Positions 8,532-17,817 are shown, numbered from the stretch's first letter. The stretch is 64,000 nt of DNA from Paraplanobispora siamensis (GCF_016863175.1 NZ_BOOJ01000014.1:164481-228480), one strand, 5' to 3'. Made by a program: numbers and translations. Notes: generated by a model from the sequence alone, not told the origin.

Positions 8532-9179
8532 ATGATCCGGCTGCTCCCCGAACGCTGCGCCGAGATCCTGCTGCTCGGCGCGCACTGCGACGACATCGTG
8601 ATCGGGGCGGGCGGGACCCTGCTGGAGCTGTGCCGGGCCAGTCCGGAGGCGCGGGTCACGGCGCTCGTGCTGTCCGGCGGGGGCACCGCCCGCGAGGACG
8701 AGGAACGGGCCGCGCTGGCCGCCTTCTGCCCCAAGGCCGAGCTCGAGGTGACCGTCCTCGACCTCCCGGACGGGCGGCTGCCCGCCAACTGGGAGCGGGC
8801 CAAGGAGGCGCTGGAGCGGGTGCGGCGCCGGTGCGACCCGGACGTGGTCTTCGCGCCGTCGCCGCACGACGCGCACCAGGACCACCGGGGACTGGCCCGG
8901 CTGGTGCCCACGGCCTTCCGCGATCACCTGGTGCTCGGCTACGAGATCCTCAAGTGGGAGTCCGACCTGGCCCAGCCGAACGTGTTCGTGCCGCTGCCGC
9001 AGGACGTCCTGGCCGAGAAGACGGCCCTGCTGCACGAGCACTACCCCTCACAGCACGGCCGTACGTGGTTCGACGAGGAGACCTTCCGCGGCCTGGCCAG
9101 GGTGCGCGGGGTGCAGTGCCAGAGCCGCTACGCCGAGGCGTTCCACGCGGCGAAGCTGACCATCGGTCACATGAGGTAA
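8532..9179 (+). CDS. PIG-L/LmbE-family deacetylase
   Basis: A 215-residue zinc hydrolase. The metal motif AHCDDIVIGAGG near residue 18 and SPHDAHQDHRGLAR near 115 are the two conserved PIG-L blocks. Members remove N-acetyl groups from GlcNAc-type sugars or related conjugates. Placed between a cytidylyltransferase and an epimerase, it probably deacetylates an amino-sugar precursor or a polymer unit. It starts 34 bp after the previous stop. Substrate is inference only. Confidence 0.88.
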   Translation: MIRLLPERCAEILLLGAHCDDIVIGAGGTLLELCRASPEARVTALVLSGGGTAREDEERAALAAFCPKAELEVTVLDLPDGRLPANWERAKEALERVRRRCDPDVVFAPSPHDAHQDHRGLARLVPTAFRDHLVLGYEILKWESDLAQPNVFVPLPQDVLAEKTALLHEHYPSQHGRTWFDEETFRGLARVRGVQCQSRYAEAFHAAKLTIGHMR

Positions 9180-9192
9180 TCGGGAGACAGGC

Positions 9193-10212
9193 GTGCGCGT
9201 TCTACTGACCGGCCATCAGGGATATCTCGGCACGGTGATGGCCCCGGTCCTCGCCCGGGCCGGCCACGAGGTGACCGGCCTCGACTCCGGCCTGTTCGCC
9301 GCGTGCGTGCTGGGACCTGAGCCGGACGATCCCCGGGGGTTCGCCGTGGACCTGCGCGACGCCGGTCCCGAGCACGTCACCGGGTTCGACGCGGTGGTCC
9401 ACCTGGCCGCCCTGTCCAACGATCCGCTGGGCACGCTGGCCCCCGAGCTGACCTACGACATCAACCACCACGCCTCGGTACGGCTGGCGCGCCTGGCCCG
9501 CGACGCCGGGGTGCGCCGCTTCCTGTACGCCTCCACCTGCTCGGTCTACGGCGCCTCCGGCGGCGACGACCTGGTGGGGGAGGACGCCCCGCTCCGCCCG
9601 GTGACGCCCTACGCCGAGTCCAAGGTCAGGGTGGAGGACGACCTGGCCGCGCTGGCCGACGACGACTTCTCCCCGGTGTTCATGCGCAACGCCACCGCCT
9701 TCGGGTTCTCGCCGCGTCTGCGCGCCGACATCGTGCTGAACAACCTGGTGGGCCACGCCGTGCTCTCCGGCCAGGTGAAGGTGCTGTCCGACGGCACGCC
9801 GTGGCGGCCGCTGGTGCACGCCCTGGACATCGCGGACGCCTTCGCCGCGGCGCTCACCGCCCCGCGCGAGGCCGTGCACGCCAGGGCGTTCAACGTGGGA
9901 TCGGAGCAGAACAACGTGACCGTCGCGGAGATCGCCGCCGCGGTCGCCGAGACCGTGCCCGGCTCCGAGCTGCTGATCACCGGGGAGGCCGGGGCCGACC
10001 CGCGCTCCTACCGGGTGGACTTCTCCCGGATCCGCGCCGCGCTCCCGGAGCACCAGCCCCGCTGGACGGTCAAGGCCGGGGCGGTCGAGCTGGCCGAGGC
10101 CTACGAGCGGCACGGGCTGACCCGGGAGGGCTTCGAGCACCGCTTCACCCGGTTGGCGTGGCTGTCGGAGCGGCGCGGGGCCGGGAGCATCTCCCCGGAG
10201 CTGCGGCCGTGA
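9193..10212 (+). CDS. NAD-dependent epimerase/dehydratase (extended SDR)
   Basis: A 339-residue extended SDR. GHQGYLG replaces the usual GGxGFIG loop; STCSVYG and the YAESKV catalytic Tyr-x3-Lys are intact. FMRNATAFGFSPRLRADIVLNNLV is the substrate-loop region, close to the SDRs seen beside PIG-L and DUF4910 genes in polysaccharide clusters. It acts on a nucleotide sugar in the cytoplasm. The stop overlaps the next start as GTGA at 10209-10212. Confidence 0.88.
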   Translation: MRVLLTGHQGYLGTVMAPVLARAGHEVTGLDSGLFAACVLGPEPDDPRGFAVDLRDAGPEHVTGFDAVVHLAALSNDPLGTLAPELTYDINHHASVRLARLARDAGVRRFLYASTCSVYGASGGDDLVGEDAPLRPVTPYAESKVRVEDDLAALADDDFSPVFMRNATAFGFSPRLRADIVLNNLVGHAVLSGQVKVLSDGTPWRPLVHALDIADAFAAALTAPREAVHARAFNVGSEQNNVTVAEIAAAVAETVPGSELLITGEAGADPRSYRVDFSRIRAALPEHQPRWTVKAGAVELAEAYERHGLTREGFEHRFTRLAWLSERRGAGSISPELRP

Positions 10213-11504
10213 CCGCCGCCGAGGACACGGCGGTCGGGGAGCGGATGCACGCGCTGGTGCGCCGGCTCTATCCGATCTGCCGCAGCATCACCGGCGACGG
10301 CGTGCGCCGCACGCTGGAGATCGTCGGGGAGTCGATCCCGCTGCGGGTCAGCGAGGTGCCCACCGGCACCGAGGTCCTCGACTGGACGGTGCCGCGGGAG
10401 TGGAACATCCGCGACGCCTACGTCAAGGACCCCTCCGGCCGCCGGGTCGTCGACTTCAACGCCTCCAACCTGCACGTCGTCGGCTACAGCGTGCCGGTCT
10501 CGGCCACGATGACCCTCGACGAGCTGCGCGGGCACCTGCACACGCTGCCCGGCCAGCCCGGCCTGGTCCCCTACCGGACCAGCTACTACGCCGAGACCTG
10601 GGGCTTCTGCCTGCGCCAGGAGACGCTGGACGGCATGGGGCCGGGGCCGTACGAGGTCGTGATCGACTCGACCCTGGCGGACGGGCACCTGACCTACGGC
10701 GAGTGCGTGGTGCCCGGCGAGACGGCCGACGAGGTGATCGTCTCCTGCCACACCTGCCATCCCTCGCTGGCCAACGACAACCTGGCGGGCATCGCGGTGG
10801 CGGTGGAGCTGGCCCGGCGGCTGGCCGCCGGGAGCACGCCGCGCCACACCTACCGGTTCCTGTTCATGCCGGGGACCATCGGCGCGATCACCTGGCTGGC
10901 GCGCAACCGGGAACGGGTCGGCCGGATCAGGCACGGGATCGTGCTGGCGTGCGCCGGGGACGGCGGCGCCCTGACCTACAAGCGCAGCAGGCGCGGCGAC
11001 GCGGTGGTCGACCGGGCCGCGGCCCACGTGCTCAGGAACCGGCCGCACACGATCCTGGACTTCTCGCCGTACGGCTACGACGAGCGGCAGTTCGGCTCGC
11101 CCGGCTTCAACCTGCCCGTCGGCGGCCTGACCCGCACCACCTACGCCGGATATCCGGAGTACCACACCTCGGGCGACGACCCGGACTTCGTGCTGCCCGA
11201 GGCGATGGCCGACACCCTCGGGGTCCTGGAGGAGATCGTCGAGATCCTCGACGGCGACCGCCGCTACCTCAACCTCAGCCCGTATGGCGAGCCGCAGCTC
11301 GGCCGGCGGGGACTGTACGGCTCGCTGGGCGGGCGCAGCGACACCAGGCAGGCCCAGATGGCCATGTTGTGGGTGCTGAACCTCTCCGACGGAGAGCACG
11401 GCCTGCTCGACATCGCACAACGATCGGAACTCCCGTTCGCCACGGTGGCGGACGCGGCACGCGCGCTCGTGGGCGCCGGGCTTCTGAAGGAGAAGGTGAC
11501 ATGA
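10209..11504 (+). CDS. DUF4910 protein, aminopeptidase-like metalloprotein
   Basis: GTG 10209 overlaps the preceding stop; 431 residues. The protein has the DUF4910 layout: an N-terminal segment with LYPICRSITGDGVRRTL and DWTVPREWNI, an inserted DUF2172-like region, and an M28-like zinc site with SCHTCHPSLANDNLAG. A short winged-helix-like tail (DIAQRSELPFATVADAARAL) ends it. The family is known from polysaccharide and secondary-metabolite clusters and is thought to be hydrolytic, but no reaction is established. Stop overlaps the next start (11501) by 4 bp. Confidence 0.85.
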   Translation: MTAAEDTAVGERMHALVRRLYPICRSITGDGVRRTLEIVGESIPLRVSEVPTGTEVLDWTVPREWNIRDAYVKDPSGRRVVDFNASNLHVVGYSVPVSATMTLDELRGHLHTLPGQPGLVPYRTSYYAETWGFCLRQETLDGMGPGPYEVVIDSTLADGHLTYGECVVPGETADEVIVSCHTCHPSLANDNLAGIAVAVELARRLAAGSTPRHTYRFLFMPGTIGAITWLARNRERVGRIRHGIVLACAGDGGALTYKRSRRGDAVVDRAAAHVLRNRPHTILDFSPYGYDERQFGSPGFNLPVGGLTRTTYAGYPEYHTSGDDPDFVLPEAMADTLGVLEEIVEILDGDRRYLNLSPYGEPQLGRRGLYGSLGGRSDTRQAQMAMLWVLNLSDGEHGLLDIAQRSELPFATVADAARALVGAGLLKEKVT

Positions 11505-12490
11505 GCCAGCTGGGTCTTCGGGTCGGCGAGCTGGTCGAGGTCCGCAGTGAGGCGGAGATCCTGGCCACTCTCGACGAGAGGGGCGAGCTGGACAACCTGC
11601 CCTTCATGCCGGAGATGGTGAGGTTCTGCGGACAGCGGCTCACCGTGCACAAGGTGGCGTACAAGCTGTGCGACACGATCAGCGGCACCGGCATGCGCCG
11701 CATGGAGCGGGCGGTGCACCTGACCGGGGCGCGCTGCGACGGGTCGGCGCACGGCGGCTGCCAGACGGCCTGCTCGATGTACTGGAAGGAGTCCTGGCTC
11801 AAGCGGGTGGAGCCGGGACCCGGACTCCGCCCGGTCCCCGGACCGGCCTCGGACGACCGGCTGCTGAAGCTGGTGGAGGTCAACGCCCGCAGGGAGCCGG
11901 CACCGGACGGCGAGGAGCTCTTCTCCTGCCAGGCCACCGAGCTGCTGCGGGCCGCGCCCGCCTGCCTGCCGTTCCGCAGCCTCGGGCAGTACGCCACGGA
12001 CGTCAGGACCGGCAACGCGGGCGTGCTCGCGACGCTGTACACGATCTTCGTCGGGCTGTTCAACCGCTACCAGAAGCTGAGCAGGCGGATCCTGCCCGGA
12101 CGGCTGTGGATCAAGAACGGCATGGAGTGGGGCTTCGTCCCCGGCGGCCCGCACACCAGGACCCCGACCGGGGCCATCGGCCTGCAGCCGGGCGAGCTGG
12201 TCAGGATCAAGTCCAAGGAGGAGATCGTCGCGACCCTCAACGCCGACCGGCTCAACCGGGGCATGGGCTTCGAGGAGGAGATGGCGCGCCACTGCGGCAA
12301 GGTCGCCCGGGTCCAGGCCCGGGTCGAGCGGGCGCTGGATGAGAAGACCGGCAGGCTGCTGAAGATGAAGAGCCCCTGCATCACGCTGGAGGGCATCTTC
12401 TGCGACGGCGCCCACAAGCAGAACTGCCCCCGGGAGTTCGTCCCGTTCTGGCGGGAGATCTGGCTGGAGCGCGTGGAGGAGCCCCGATGA
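11501..12490 (+). CDS. Cys-rich protein with two tandem copies of one domain; unknown function
   Basis: A 329-residue protein. Residues about 5-103 and 227-329 are two copies of the same domain. Each begins GxLVxxxSxxEIxATL, has a short xxCG (Cys 43; Cys 265), then a CDG-x2-H-x3-C block (Cys 79, His 84, Cys 87, Cys 91; Cys 301, His 305, Cys 309) and ends W-[KR]-E-x-W-L-[KE]-R-V. The Cys/His spacing suggests metal binding, possibly Fe-S or Zn. The linker of residues 105-226 carries further Cys and a predicted amphipathic stretch. No signal peptide. Such domains occur beside polysaccharide genes in my recollection, but no function is known. Overlaps its neighbours by 4 bp on both sides. Confidence 0.75.
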   Translation: MSQLGLRVGELVEVRSEAEILATLDERGELDNLPFMPEMVRFCGQRLTVHKVAYKLCDTISGTGMRRMERAVHLTGARCDGSAHGGCQTACSMYWKESWLKRVEPGPGLRPVPGPASDDRLLKLVEVNARREPAPDGEELFSCQATELLRAAPACLPFRSLGQYATDVRTGNAGVLATLYTIFVGLFNRYQKLSRRILPGRLWIKNGMEWGFVPGGPHTRTPTGAIGLQPGELVRIKSKEEIVATLNADRLNRGMGFEEEMARHCGKVARVQARVERALDEKTGRLLKMKSPCITLEGIFCDGAHKQNCPREFVPFWREIWLERVEEPR

Positions 12491-14064
12491 CCGGATCCGC
12501 CGCGGTGCCACCCTCCCCGCTCTCGCCGGAGCCTCCGGTCTCCCGGGATCCTCCAGTGTCCCGGGAGCCCCCGGAGACCGGCGCCGACCTCCGCGAGCCC
12601 GCGGAGGCCGGTGCCGAGCTGCGGGAGATCGGCGACAAGGCGGGCCGGGGCCTGCGCTGGAGCCTGGCCGGGAACCTGGTGATGAAGGCCGGCTCCTTCG
12701 TGCTGAGCCTGGTGATGGCCTGGCTGCTGGCCCCGTCCGACTTCGGCGTCTTCGCCGTCGCGCTGGCCGCCACCCAGTTCGTCATGGTCGTCAAGGACCT
12801 GGGCGTGCAGGCCGCGGTGGTGCAGTGGCGGGGCAGGTTCGAGGAGATGACGCCCACGGCGACGACGCTGAGCCTGGTCTCGGCGGTCGCGCTGTACGGG
12901 GTGATCTGGGTCGGCGCGCCCGCCTTCGCGCGGGCGGCGGGGACCGAGGAGGCGGCGGGGGTGGTCCGCCTGCTCACCGCGGTCATCCTCGTCGAGGCCG
13001 TCACCGCGGTGCGCAGCGCCACGCTGGTGCGCCGGTTCCGGCAGGACCGGCTCTCCGTGGCCATCATGGCGGGGTTCGTGGTCCAGGCGGCGGTGTCGAT
13101 CACGCTGGCCGCCGGCGGCGCGGGCCCCTACAGCTTCGCCTGGGGCCAGGTCTGCTCCGCGGTGGTCACCGGGGTGCTGGTGATGGCCTTCGCGCGGCTG
13201 CCGTACCGGCTCGGCTTCGACCGGCGGGTGGCCCGCCGGCTGTGGCGCTTCGGCCTGCCCTCCGCCGCCGGCCTCGGCCTGGAGGCGGTGCTGATGAACG
13301 TGGGCTACGTCATCGTCGGCAACGTTCTCGGCGAGGAGGAGCTCGGCCTCTTCCTGCTGGCGTTCAACGTGTCGAGCTGGGTGCCCCTGCTGATCACCAG
13401 CGCGGTGCGGTACGTGTCGCTGCCGAGCTTCTCCCGGCTGGCCGAGCACGACCCGACGGCGCTGCAGGAGGGGGTACGGCGGGCGGTCCCGCTGCTGTTC
13501 TCCTTCGTCATGCCGATCGCCGTGCTGCTGTGGGTGCTGGCCCACCAGCTCATCGGCCTGCTGTACGGGGCCGAGTGGGACCGCTCCGCCGGCGTCCTGC
13601 GCTTCCTGGCCGTCCTGATGGTCGTGCGGCTGCTGACCTCGCTCGCCTTCGACATCCTGACCTCGCTGGGGGCGACCAGGAGCACCGTGTGGCTGAACCT
13701 GGGCTGGGGCGCGGCCCTGGTGCCCGCGACGTTCGCCGGGGCCCACCTCGACGGCATCCGCGGCGCGGCGGCCGGGCACGCCCTCTCCGCGGTGGCGGTG
13801 GCCCTGCCGCTGGCGGTCCTGGCGCTGAGCAGGGTGGGCGTGCGCCTGGGGCCGATCGCCCCGGCGCTGGTACGGCCGCTGCTCGGCGGCCTGGCGGCCG
13901 GAGCGCTCACCTGGGGGCTGGCCACCGTGATCGGGGACCGTCCCCTGCTGGAGCTCGGCCTGGCGGGAGGCGCCGGGCTCATCGCCTATGTCCTGATCGT
14001 CGTGCCCGGGGAGCAACTCCGGCGGTTCGGCGCGCGTCTGAAGACGAGGAAGTCAGATGAGTAG
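12487..14064 (+). CDS. Wzx-type polysaccharide flippase
   Basis: A 525-residue membrane protein of the MATE/oligosaccharide flippase superfamily. After a 55-residue proline-rich cytoplasmic N-terminus (repeated PPVSRDPP/PPVSREPP) there are about 12-14 hydrophobic helices from residue 60 on. Landmarks are LAPSDFGVFAVALA, GLEAVLMNVGYVIVGNVLG and LGLFLLAFNVSSW, typical of Wzx/TuaB proteins. It moves lipid-linked repeat units across the membrane. ATGA overlap with the upstream gene; the downstream glycosyltransferase starts inside its last codons (8-bp overlap). Confidence 0.9.
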   Translation: MTGSAAVPPSPLSPEPPVSRDPPVSREPPETGADLREPAEAGAELREIGDKAGRGLRWSLAGNLVMKAGSFVLSLVMAWLLAPSDFGVFAVALAATQFVMVVKDLGVQAAVVQWRGRFEEMTPTATTLSLVSAVALYGVIWVGAPAFARAAGTEEAAGVVRLLTAVILVEAVTAVRSATLVRRFRQDRLSVAIMAGFVVQAAVSITLAAGGAGPYSFAWGQVCSAVVTGVLVMAFARLPYRLGFDRRVARRLWRFGLPSAAGLGLEAVLMNVGYVIVGNVLGEEELGLFLLAFNVSSWVPLLITSAVRYVSLPSFSRLAEHDPTALQEGVRRAVPLLFSFVMPIAVLLWVLAHQLIGLLYGAEWDRSAGVLRFLAVLMVVRLLTSLAFDILTSLGATRSTVWLNLGWGAALVPATFAGAHLDGIRGAAAGHALSAVAVALPLAVLALSRVGVRLGPIAPALVRPLLGGLAAGALTWGLATVIGDRPLLELGLAGGAGLIAYVLIVVPGEQLRRFGARLKTRKSDE

Positions 14065-14938
14065 TACCGACACGCTGGTGTCCATCGGACTGCCGGTGTA
14101 CAACGGCGCGGACCGGATGGAGGGCGTGGTCCGGTCGGTCCTGGAGCAGGACCACGAGAACCTGGAACTGGTGATCTCCGACAACGCCTCCACCGACCAC
14201 ACCGAGGAGCTCTGCCGCGAGCTGGCCAGGCGGGACAGCCGGGTCGTCTACCACCGCCAGCGCGAGAACATCGGCGCGACGAACAACTTCATCTACGTGG
14301 GCGACGTGGCCAGGGGCGCCTACCTGCGCTGGGCGGGCGACGACGACCGGCTGGAGCCCTCGTGCATCTCGCGGTCGCTGCGCCCGTTCGCCGAGGACGA
14401 GCGGCTCATCCTGGTCACCTCCCAGACGGCCTACACCGACGCCGGGGGCGTCACCCGGACGATGCCCTACACCGGCACCGGGCTGGGATCCGACGACCCG
14501 GTCACGCGCATGGCGGAGATGATGCGGCTGCACACCCAGACCTACCTCCTGCTCGACCCGCTGTACGGCGTGATCAGGCGTGCGCTGCTGACCCGCATCC
14601 CGCGCCGCAACATGCTCCGCGAGGACGAGGTCCTCGCGATCAAGCTCGCGCTGGCCGGGCCGTGGAGCCACGTGCCGGAGATCCTCTCGCACCGCAACGT
14701 CCACCACCGGCGGCTGTCCGCGCTGGTCCCGCACCTGGAGGTGCCCCGCTGGACGGCGCGTTTCGCCACCACGCTCCAGTACCGCGAGGTCCTGCAGTGG
14801 CTGCCCGAGGCCGGCCTGGGCCCGCGGGACCTGCGGCGGGCCCGTGCCGTCGTCCTGAGCATGTACGTGCGCCGCCAGCGGGGTGTCGTCGCACGTCGGG
14901 GGCGCAAGGCCCTGCGGCTGGCCACCGGCCGCCGCTGA
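14057..14938 (+). CDS. Family 2 glycosyltransferase
   Basis: A 293-residue GT-A enzyme. VSIGLPVYNGADRMEGVVRS at the N-terminus, ISDNASTDHTEE and RWAGDDDRL (the D-x-D metal site) are the standard GT2 marks. No membrane helices. It adds one sugar to the lipid-linked repeat on the cytoplasmic face. It overlaps the flippase gene by 8 bp and closes this forward run; 100 bp of spacer follow before the Wzz-like gene. Confidence 0.9.
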   Translation: MSSTDTLVSIGLPVYNGADRMEGVVRSVLEQDHENLELVISDNASTDHTEELCRELARRDSRVVYHRQRENIGATNNFIYVGDVARGAYLRWAGDDDRLEPSCISRSLRPFAEDERLILVTSQTAYTDAGGVTRTMPYTGTGLGSDDPVTRMAEMMRLHTQTYLLLDPLYGVIRRALLTRIPRRNMLREDEVLAIKLALAGPWSHVPEILSHRNVHHRRLSALVPHLEVPRWTARFATTLQYREVLQWLPEAGLGPRDLRRARAVVLSMYVRRQRGVVARRGRKALRLATGRR

Positions 14939-15038
14939 ACCGGATGTAACGGACACCCCCCCGGATTCCGATGGCCAGCATGAGAGGGGCTGCGGTTCGC
15001 CGACGCCCTGACGCGGAGGAAAAGGGACGACAGATCGA

Positions 15039-16034
15039 ATGGATTTCTGGAAGATCGTAATCGGCCTTTTCCTACGAAGAACGGTGGGACCACCGCTGGT
15101 GCTCCTGTCGGTGCTCGTGGGCGCGCTCGCCTTCCTCCTGGTGCCGCCGACCTACAGTTCCAGCGCTTTCATGGTGCTGACCATGTCGGCGCAGGGCTCG
15201 ACACTCTCCCAGGACCCGGCCAAGCCGAACGGGCTGAGCAACCCCCTGCTGGAGTTCAACGACGGACTCAAGACCACCTCCGCGATCCTCATCCAGGCCG
15301 TCGGCGCCCCGGACGTGCTCGCGCAGCTCGGGGTGCCGGAGGACGGGTCGATCGAGGTCACGATCGACGACGGCAGGACCAACCCCGACATCCTCGACAT
15401 CAGCGGGCCGTACGTCTACGTGAAGGCCCAGGGCGGTTCCGCGGCCGAGGTCCGGGGGCTGGTGGCCAAGGTGCAGAAGCGGGTCGTCGACGAGCTGACG
15501 CGCAGGCAGAAGGAGCTCAGGGCGCCGCCCATCACCTACATCACGGTCGCCGACGTCGTCCCGCCGACCACGCCCGAGGAGGACACCGGCGACAAGGTGC
15601 AGTTCGCCGGCCTCGGGTTCGTCCTGACGCTGGCGGGCTCGATGTCCACCGCCTACTTCCTGATCCGCCGGCGCGCGCTCAGGGGCCCGCGGACGGCGCC
15701 GGAGGGGGCTGAGACGCCGCGGGAGGCCGCGGCGGAAGGGGCCCCGGCCGAGGACTCCGGGGAGGCCGAGTCATCCGCGTCACCCGCGCGGGAGCCGTCG
15801 GAGACGGGGCCACCGGAGAAAGGACCTCCGGAGGAGGTCCCGGAGCGGGATCCCGGGGAGGACCGGCCGGATGAGGAGACCACGCAGGAGCGGCGCCGGG
15901 AGGTCCCCGTCCCCCGGATGCTGACCGAGAACGACGACACGCAGGTGTTCATGGTGGTGAAGACCTACGGCTACCCGCGGGGCCGGGCGGGCAACGGGGA
16001 CGGCACCGACGGGGGACGGGGCAGGGGGGGCTGA
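15039..16034 (+). CDS. Wzz/YveK-like chain-length determinant protein with long acidic tail
   Basis: A 331-residue protein with a membrane helix at about 15-37, an extracellular alpha/beta part, a second helix near 190-208 and then about 120 residues of Glu/Pro/Arg-rich, probably disordered cytoplasmic tail. VPPTYSSSAFMVLTM after the first helix fits the Wzz signature; TDVV-type PPTTPEE precedes the second helix. There is no tyrosine kinase domain. It begins MDFWKIVIGLF, like the second copy at 17068 (MDFWRTAVVVF). It likely controls polymer length with the polymerase at 17823. Confidence 0.8.
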   Translation: MDFWKIVIGLFLRRTVGPPLVLLSVLVGALAFLLVPPTYSSSAFMVLTMSAQGSTLSQDPAKPNGLSNPLLEFNDGLKTTSAILIQAVGAPDVLAQLGVPEDGSIEVTIDDGRTNPDILDISGPYVYVKAQGGSAAEVRGLVAKVQKRVVDELTRRQKELRAPPITYITVADVVPPTTPEEDTGDKVQFAGLGFVLTLAGSMSTAYFLIRRRALRGPRTAPEGAETPREAAAEGAPAEDSGEAESSASPAREPSETGPPEKGPPEEVPERDPGEDRPDEETTQERRREVPVPRMLTENDDTQVFMVVKTYGYPRGRAGNGDGTDGGRGRGG

Positions 16035-16916
16035 TCAGCCCCCGGCGACCCGCAGGCAGCGCTCGATCGCGGCCCGCCGTACGTCGGGAGGGGTGTCGGA
16101 GTGGGAAGAGATCATCACGCCGATCGGGTCGGGGCCGAGCCGGTCGGCGAAGGCGGCGGCCGACTCGTGGTCGAGCGGCGTCCGCTCGTACCAGTTGTGG
16201 CAGGCCGGCGGGCTGGGGGCGGGCGGGGTCTGCAGGGCCTCGTCCGCGAAGACCCCGTAGACGATGAACTCCGAGATGTGCAGCTGGGAGGTGAAGGCGT
16301 CCAGCCAGCTGCGGCCGGTCGTCTCGCTGATCCGGGCCTGCATCGCCCGCACGACCGCCGGGTCCCAGAACACCAGCGGGCCCACGTAGTCGGGCAGCGG
16401 GGGCGGCGGGGCGGCGGGCAGGCCCAGCAGGTCCCTAGCGACCTGGTGCCACAGGACGTGCCGCTCCATCTCGGCGGTCACCGCCTCGTCCTCGCGCATC
16501 AGCGAGAGCCTGCCGTCCACCTTGAACCGCTCGGTGTCGACCGGCCGCACCAGCACCGCGTCGGAGTCGGCCAGCAGCATGACGTCGGCGTCGATCGTCC
16601 CGGCCGCGGCGATCTTGGCGGCCTGCTGCATGACCCAGCCGCGGACCGGCGGCCAGGGACGCGCGGCGTTGACCCACACTCCGCCGGGCATGCGCCAGTA
16701 ACGGCGCGGGATCAGCTCGGGGTGCGTCCAGATGCGGCAGCGCCGGCCGGCGTACCGGGCGAAGGTGGACCTGTGCGCCGCCGGGACGATCACATGGTGC
16801 ACGGTGTCGTCGGAGGTGTGCTCCAGAACCGAGCGGTGCAGCTGTGCGAAGAGCTCCGCGTCCGGCCTCCAGCTGGGTGTGATCACAGCCAGTTCGGTCA
16901 TGCCCAGCGTCTCCAC
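16035..16916 (-). CDS. DUF6492-family putative glycosyltransferase
   Basis: A 293-residue protein on the opposite strand between the two Wzz-like genes; its stop abuts the upstream gene's stop. LAVITPSWRPDAELFAQLHRS and HHVIVPAAHRS resemble the start of a GT-A fold, and LLADSDAVLVRPVD offers a D-x-D-like metal site. This pattern fits DUF6492, a family seen in surface polysaccharide clusters. A later in-frame ATG (MTELAVITPS) five codons in could be the start. The sugar is unknown. Confidence 0.75.
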   Translation of the reverse strand: METLGMTELAVITPSWRPDAELFAQLHRSVLEHTSDDTVHHVIVPAAHRSTFARYAGRRCRIWTHPELIPRRYWRMPGGVWVNAARPWPPVRGWVMQQAAKIAAAGTIDADVMLLADSDAVLVRPVDTERFKVDGRLSLMREDEAVTAEMERHVLWHQVARDLLGLPAAPPPPLPDYVGPLVFWDPAVVRAMQARISETTGRSWLDAFTSQLHISEFIVYGVFADEALQTPPAPSPPACHNWYERTPLDHESAAAFADRLGPDPIGVMISSHSDTPPDVRRAAIERCLRVAGG

Positions 16917-17067
16917 TCCTGCGGCGTCCGGTGACGGCGGGGGCCGGTCTCCGACGCGGTCGGGTCAGGGGTCGGGTCAGGGGTCGGTTCAGGGGAAATC
17001 GAGCTCCGGCGTAACACAACCACGGAGTCCGAGCGATTGCCAAGGGGAGGCTCGGGGAGGGGCGCTC

Positions 17068-17817
17068 ATGGATTTCTGGCGGACGGCGGTGGTCGTCTTC
17101 CGGAGGTGGTACGTCACCTTCCCCGCGTTCCTGCTGGGCCTGGCCGCCGCCTACGGCGCCTACCTGACGGTGCCGACCACCTACACCTCCTACGCGGTCG
17201 TGGTCGTGACCATCCCGACCACGGGTAACGGCGTCTCCGGCGACCCGGAGCAGCCGCTGCTGTACACCAACCCGCTGGCGAACTTCGACCACGGGCTCAG
17301 CATGACCGCCGGCCTGCTGATCCAGGCGCTGAGCGCCCCGGGGGTGGCGGCCGAGCTCGGCCTGGACCCCTCGGGCCCGACGGGGTACAAGGTGAGCAAC
17401 GGCGCCAGCAACCCCGAGCTGCTGATCAGCGGCCCCTTCGTGTTCATCGAGGGGGAGAGCACCTCGCCGCAGGCCGCGCAGGACGTCATCAGGAAGGTGA
17501 TGGAGCGGGCGAGGGTCGAGCTGGTCGAGCGGCAGGACGTCGTGGGAGCGCCGCGGAGCACCTACCTGACCATGACCGACGTGGTGAAGCCGACGCCGCC
17601 GGAGGCCAAGCGGGGCAGCAAGCTGCGGGCCGCCGGGGCCGCGCTGGGCGTCGCCACGGTCCTCAGCCTGTGCGCCGCGTTCGCCGCCGAGAGCTTCGCG
17701 ACCGCCCGCGCGGAGCGGGCCCGCCGCCGCGAGGACGGCGAGGACGGCGAGGACGGCGCCGTGCCGCACGGGTCCCCCTCCGAGCCCGCCGGACGTGAAC
17801 CGGCCGGGCGGCGCTGA
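17068..17817 (+). CDS. Second Wzz/YveK-like chain-length protein
   Basis: ATG 17068 has a strong ribosome site (GGGGAGGGG at 17054-17062); 249 residues. Membrane helices lie near residues 15-35 and 190-210; between them is an extracellular domain with VPTTYTSYAVVVVT, GPFVFIEGES and a stretch ending TMTDVVKPTPPEAKRG before helix 2. It is a paralogue of the 15039 protein by layout and N-terminus, with a shorter tail (three EDGEDG-like units). The O-antigen polymerase gene follows after 5 bp. Two chain-length proteins in one locus suggest either a heteromeric regulator or two polymers. Confidence 0.82.
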   Translation: MDFWRTAVVVFRRWYVTFPAFLLGLAAAYGAYLTVPTTYTSYAVVVVTIPTTGNGVSGDPEQPLLYTNPLANFDHGLSMTAGLLIQALSAPGVAAELGLDPSGPTGYKVSNGASNPELLISGPFVFIEGESTSPQAAQDVIRKVMERARVELVERQDVVGAPRSTYLTMTDVVKPTPPEAKRGSKLRAAGAALGVATVLSLCAAFAAESFATARAERARRREDGEDGEDGAVPHGSPSEPAGREPAGRR

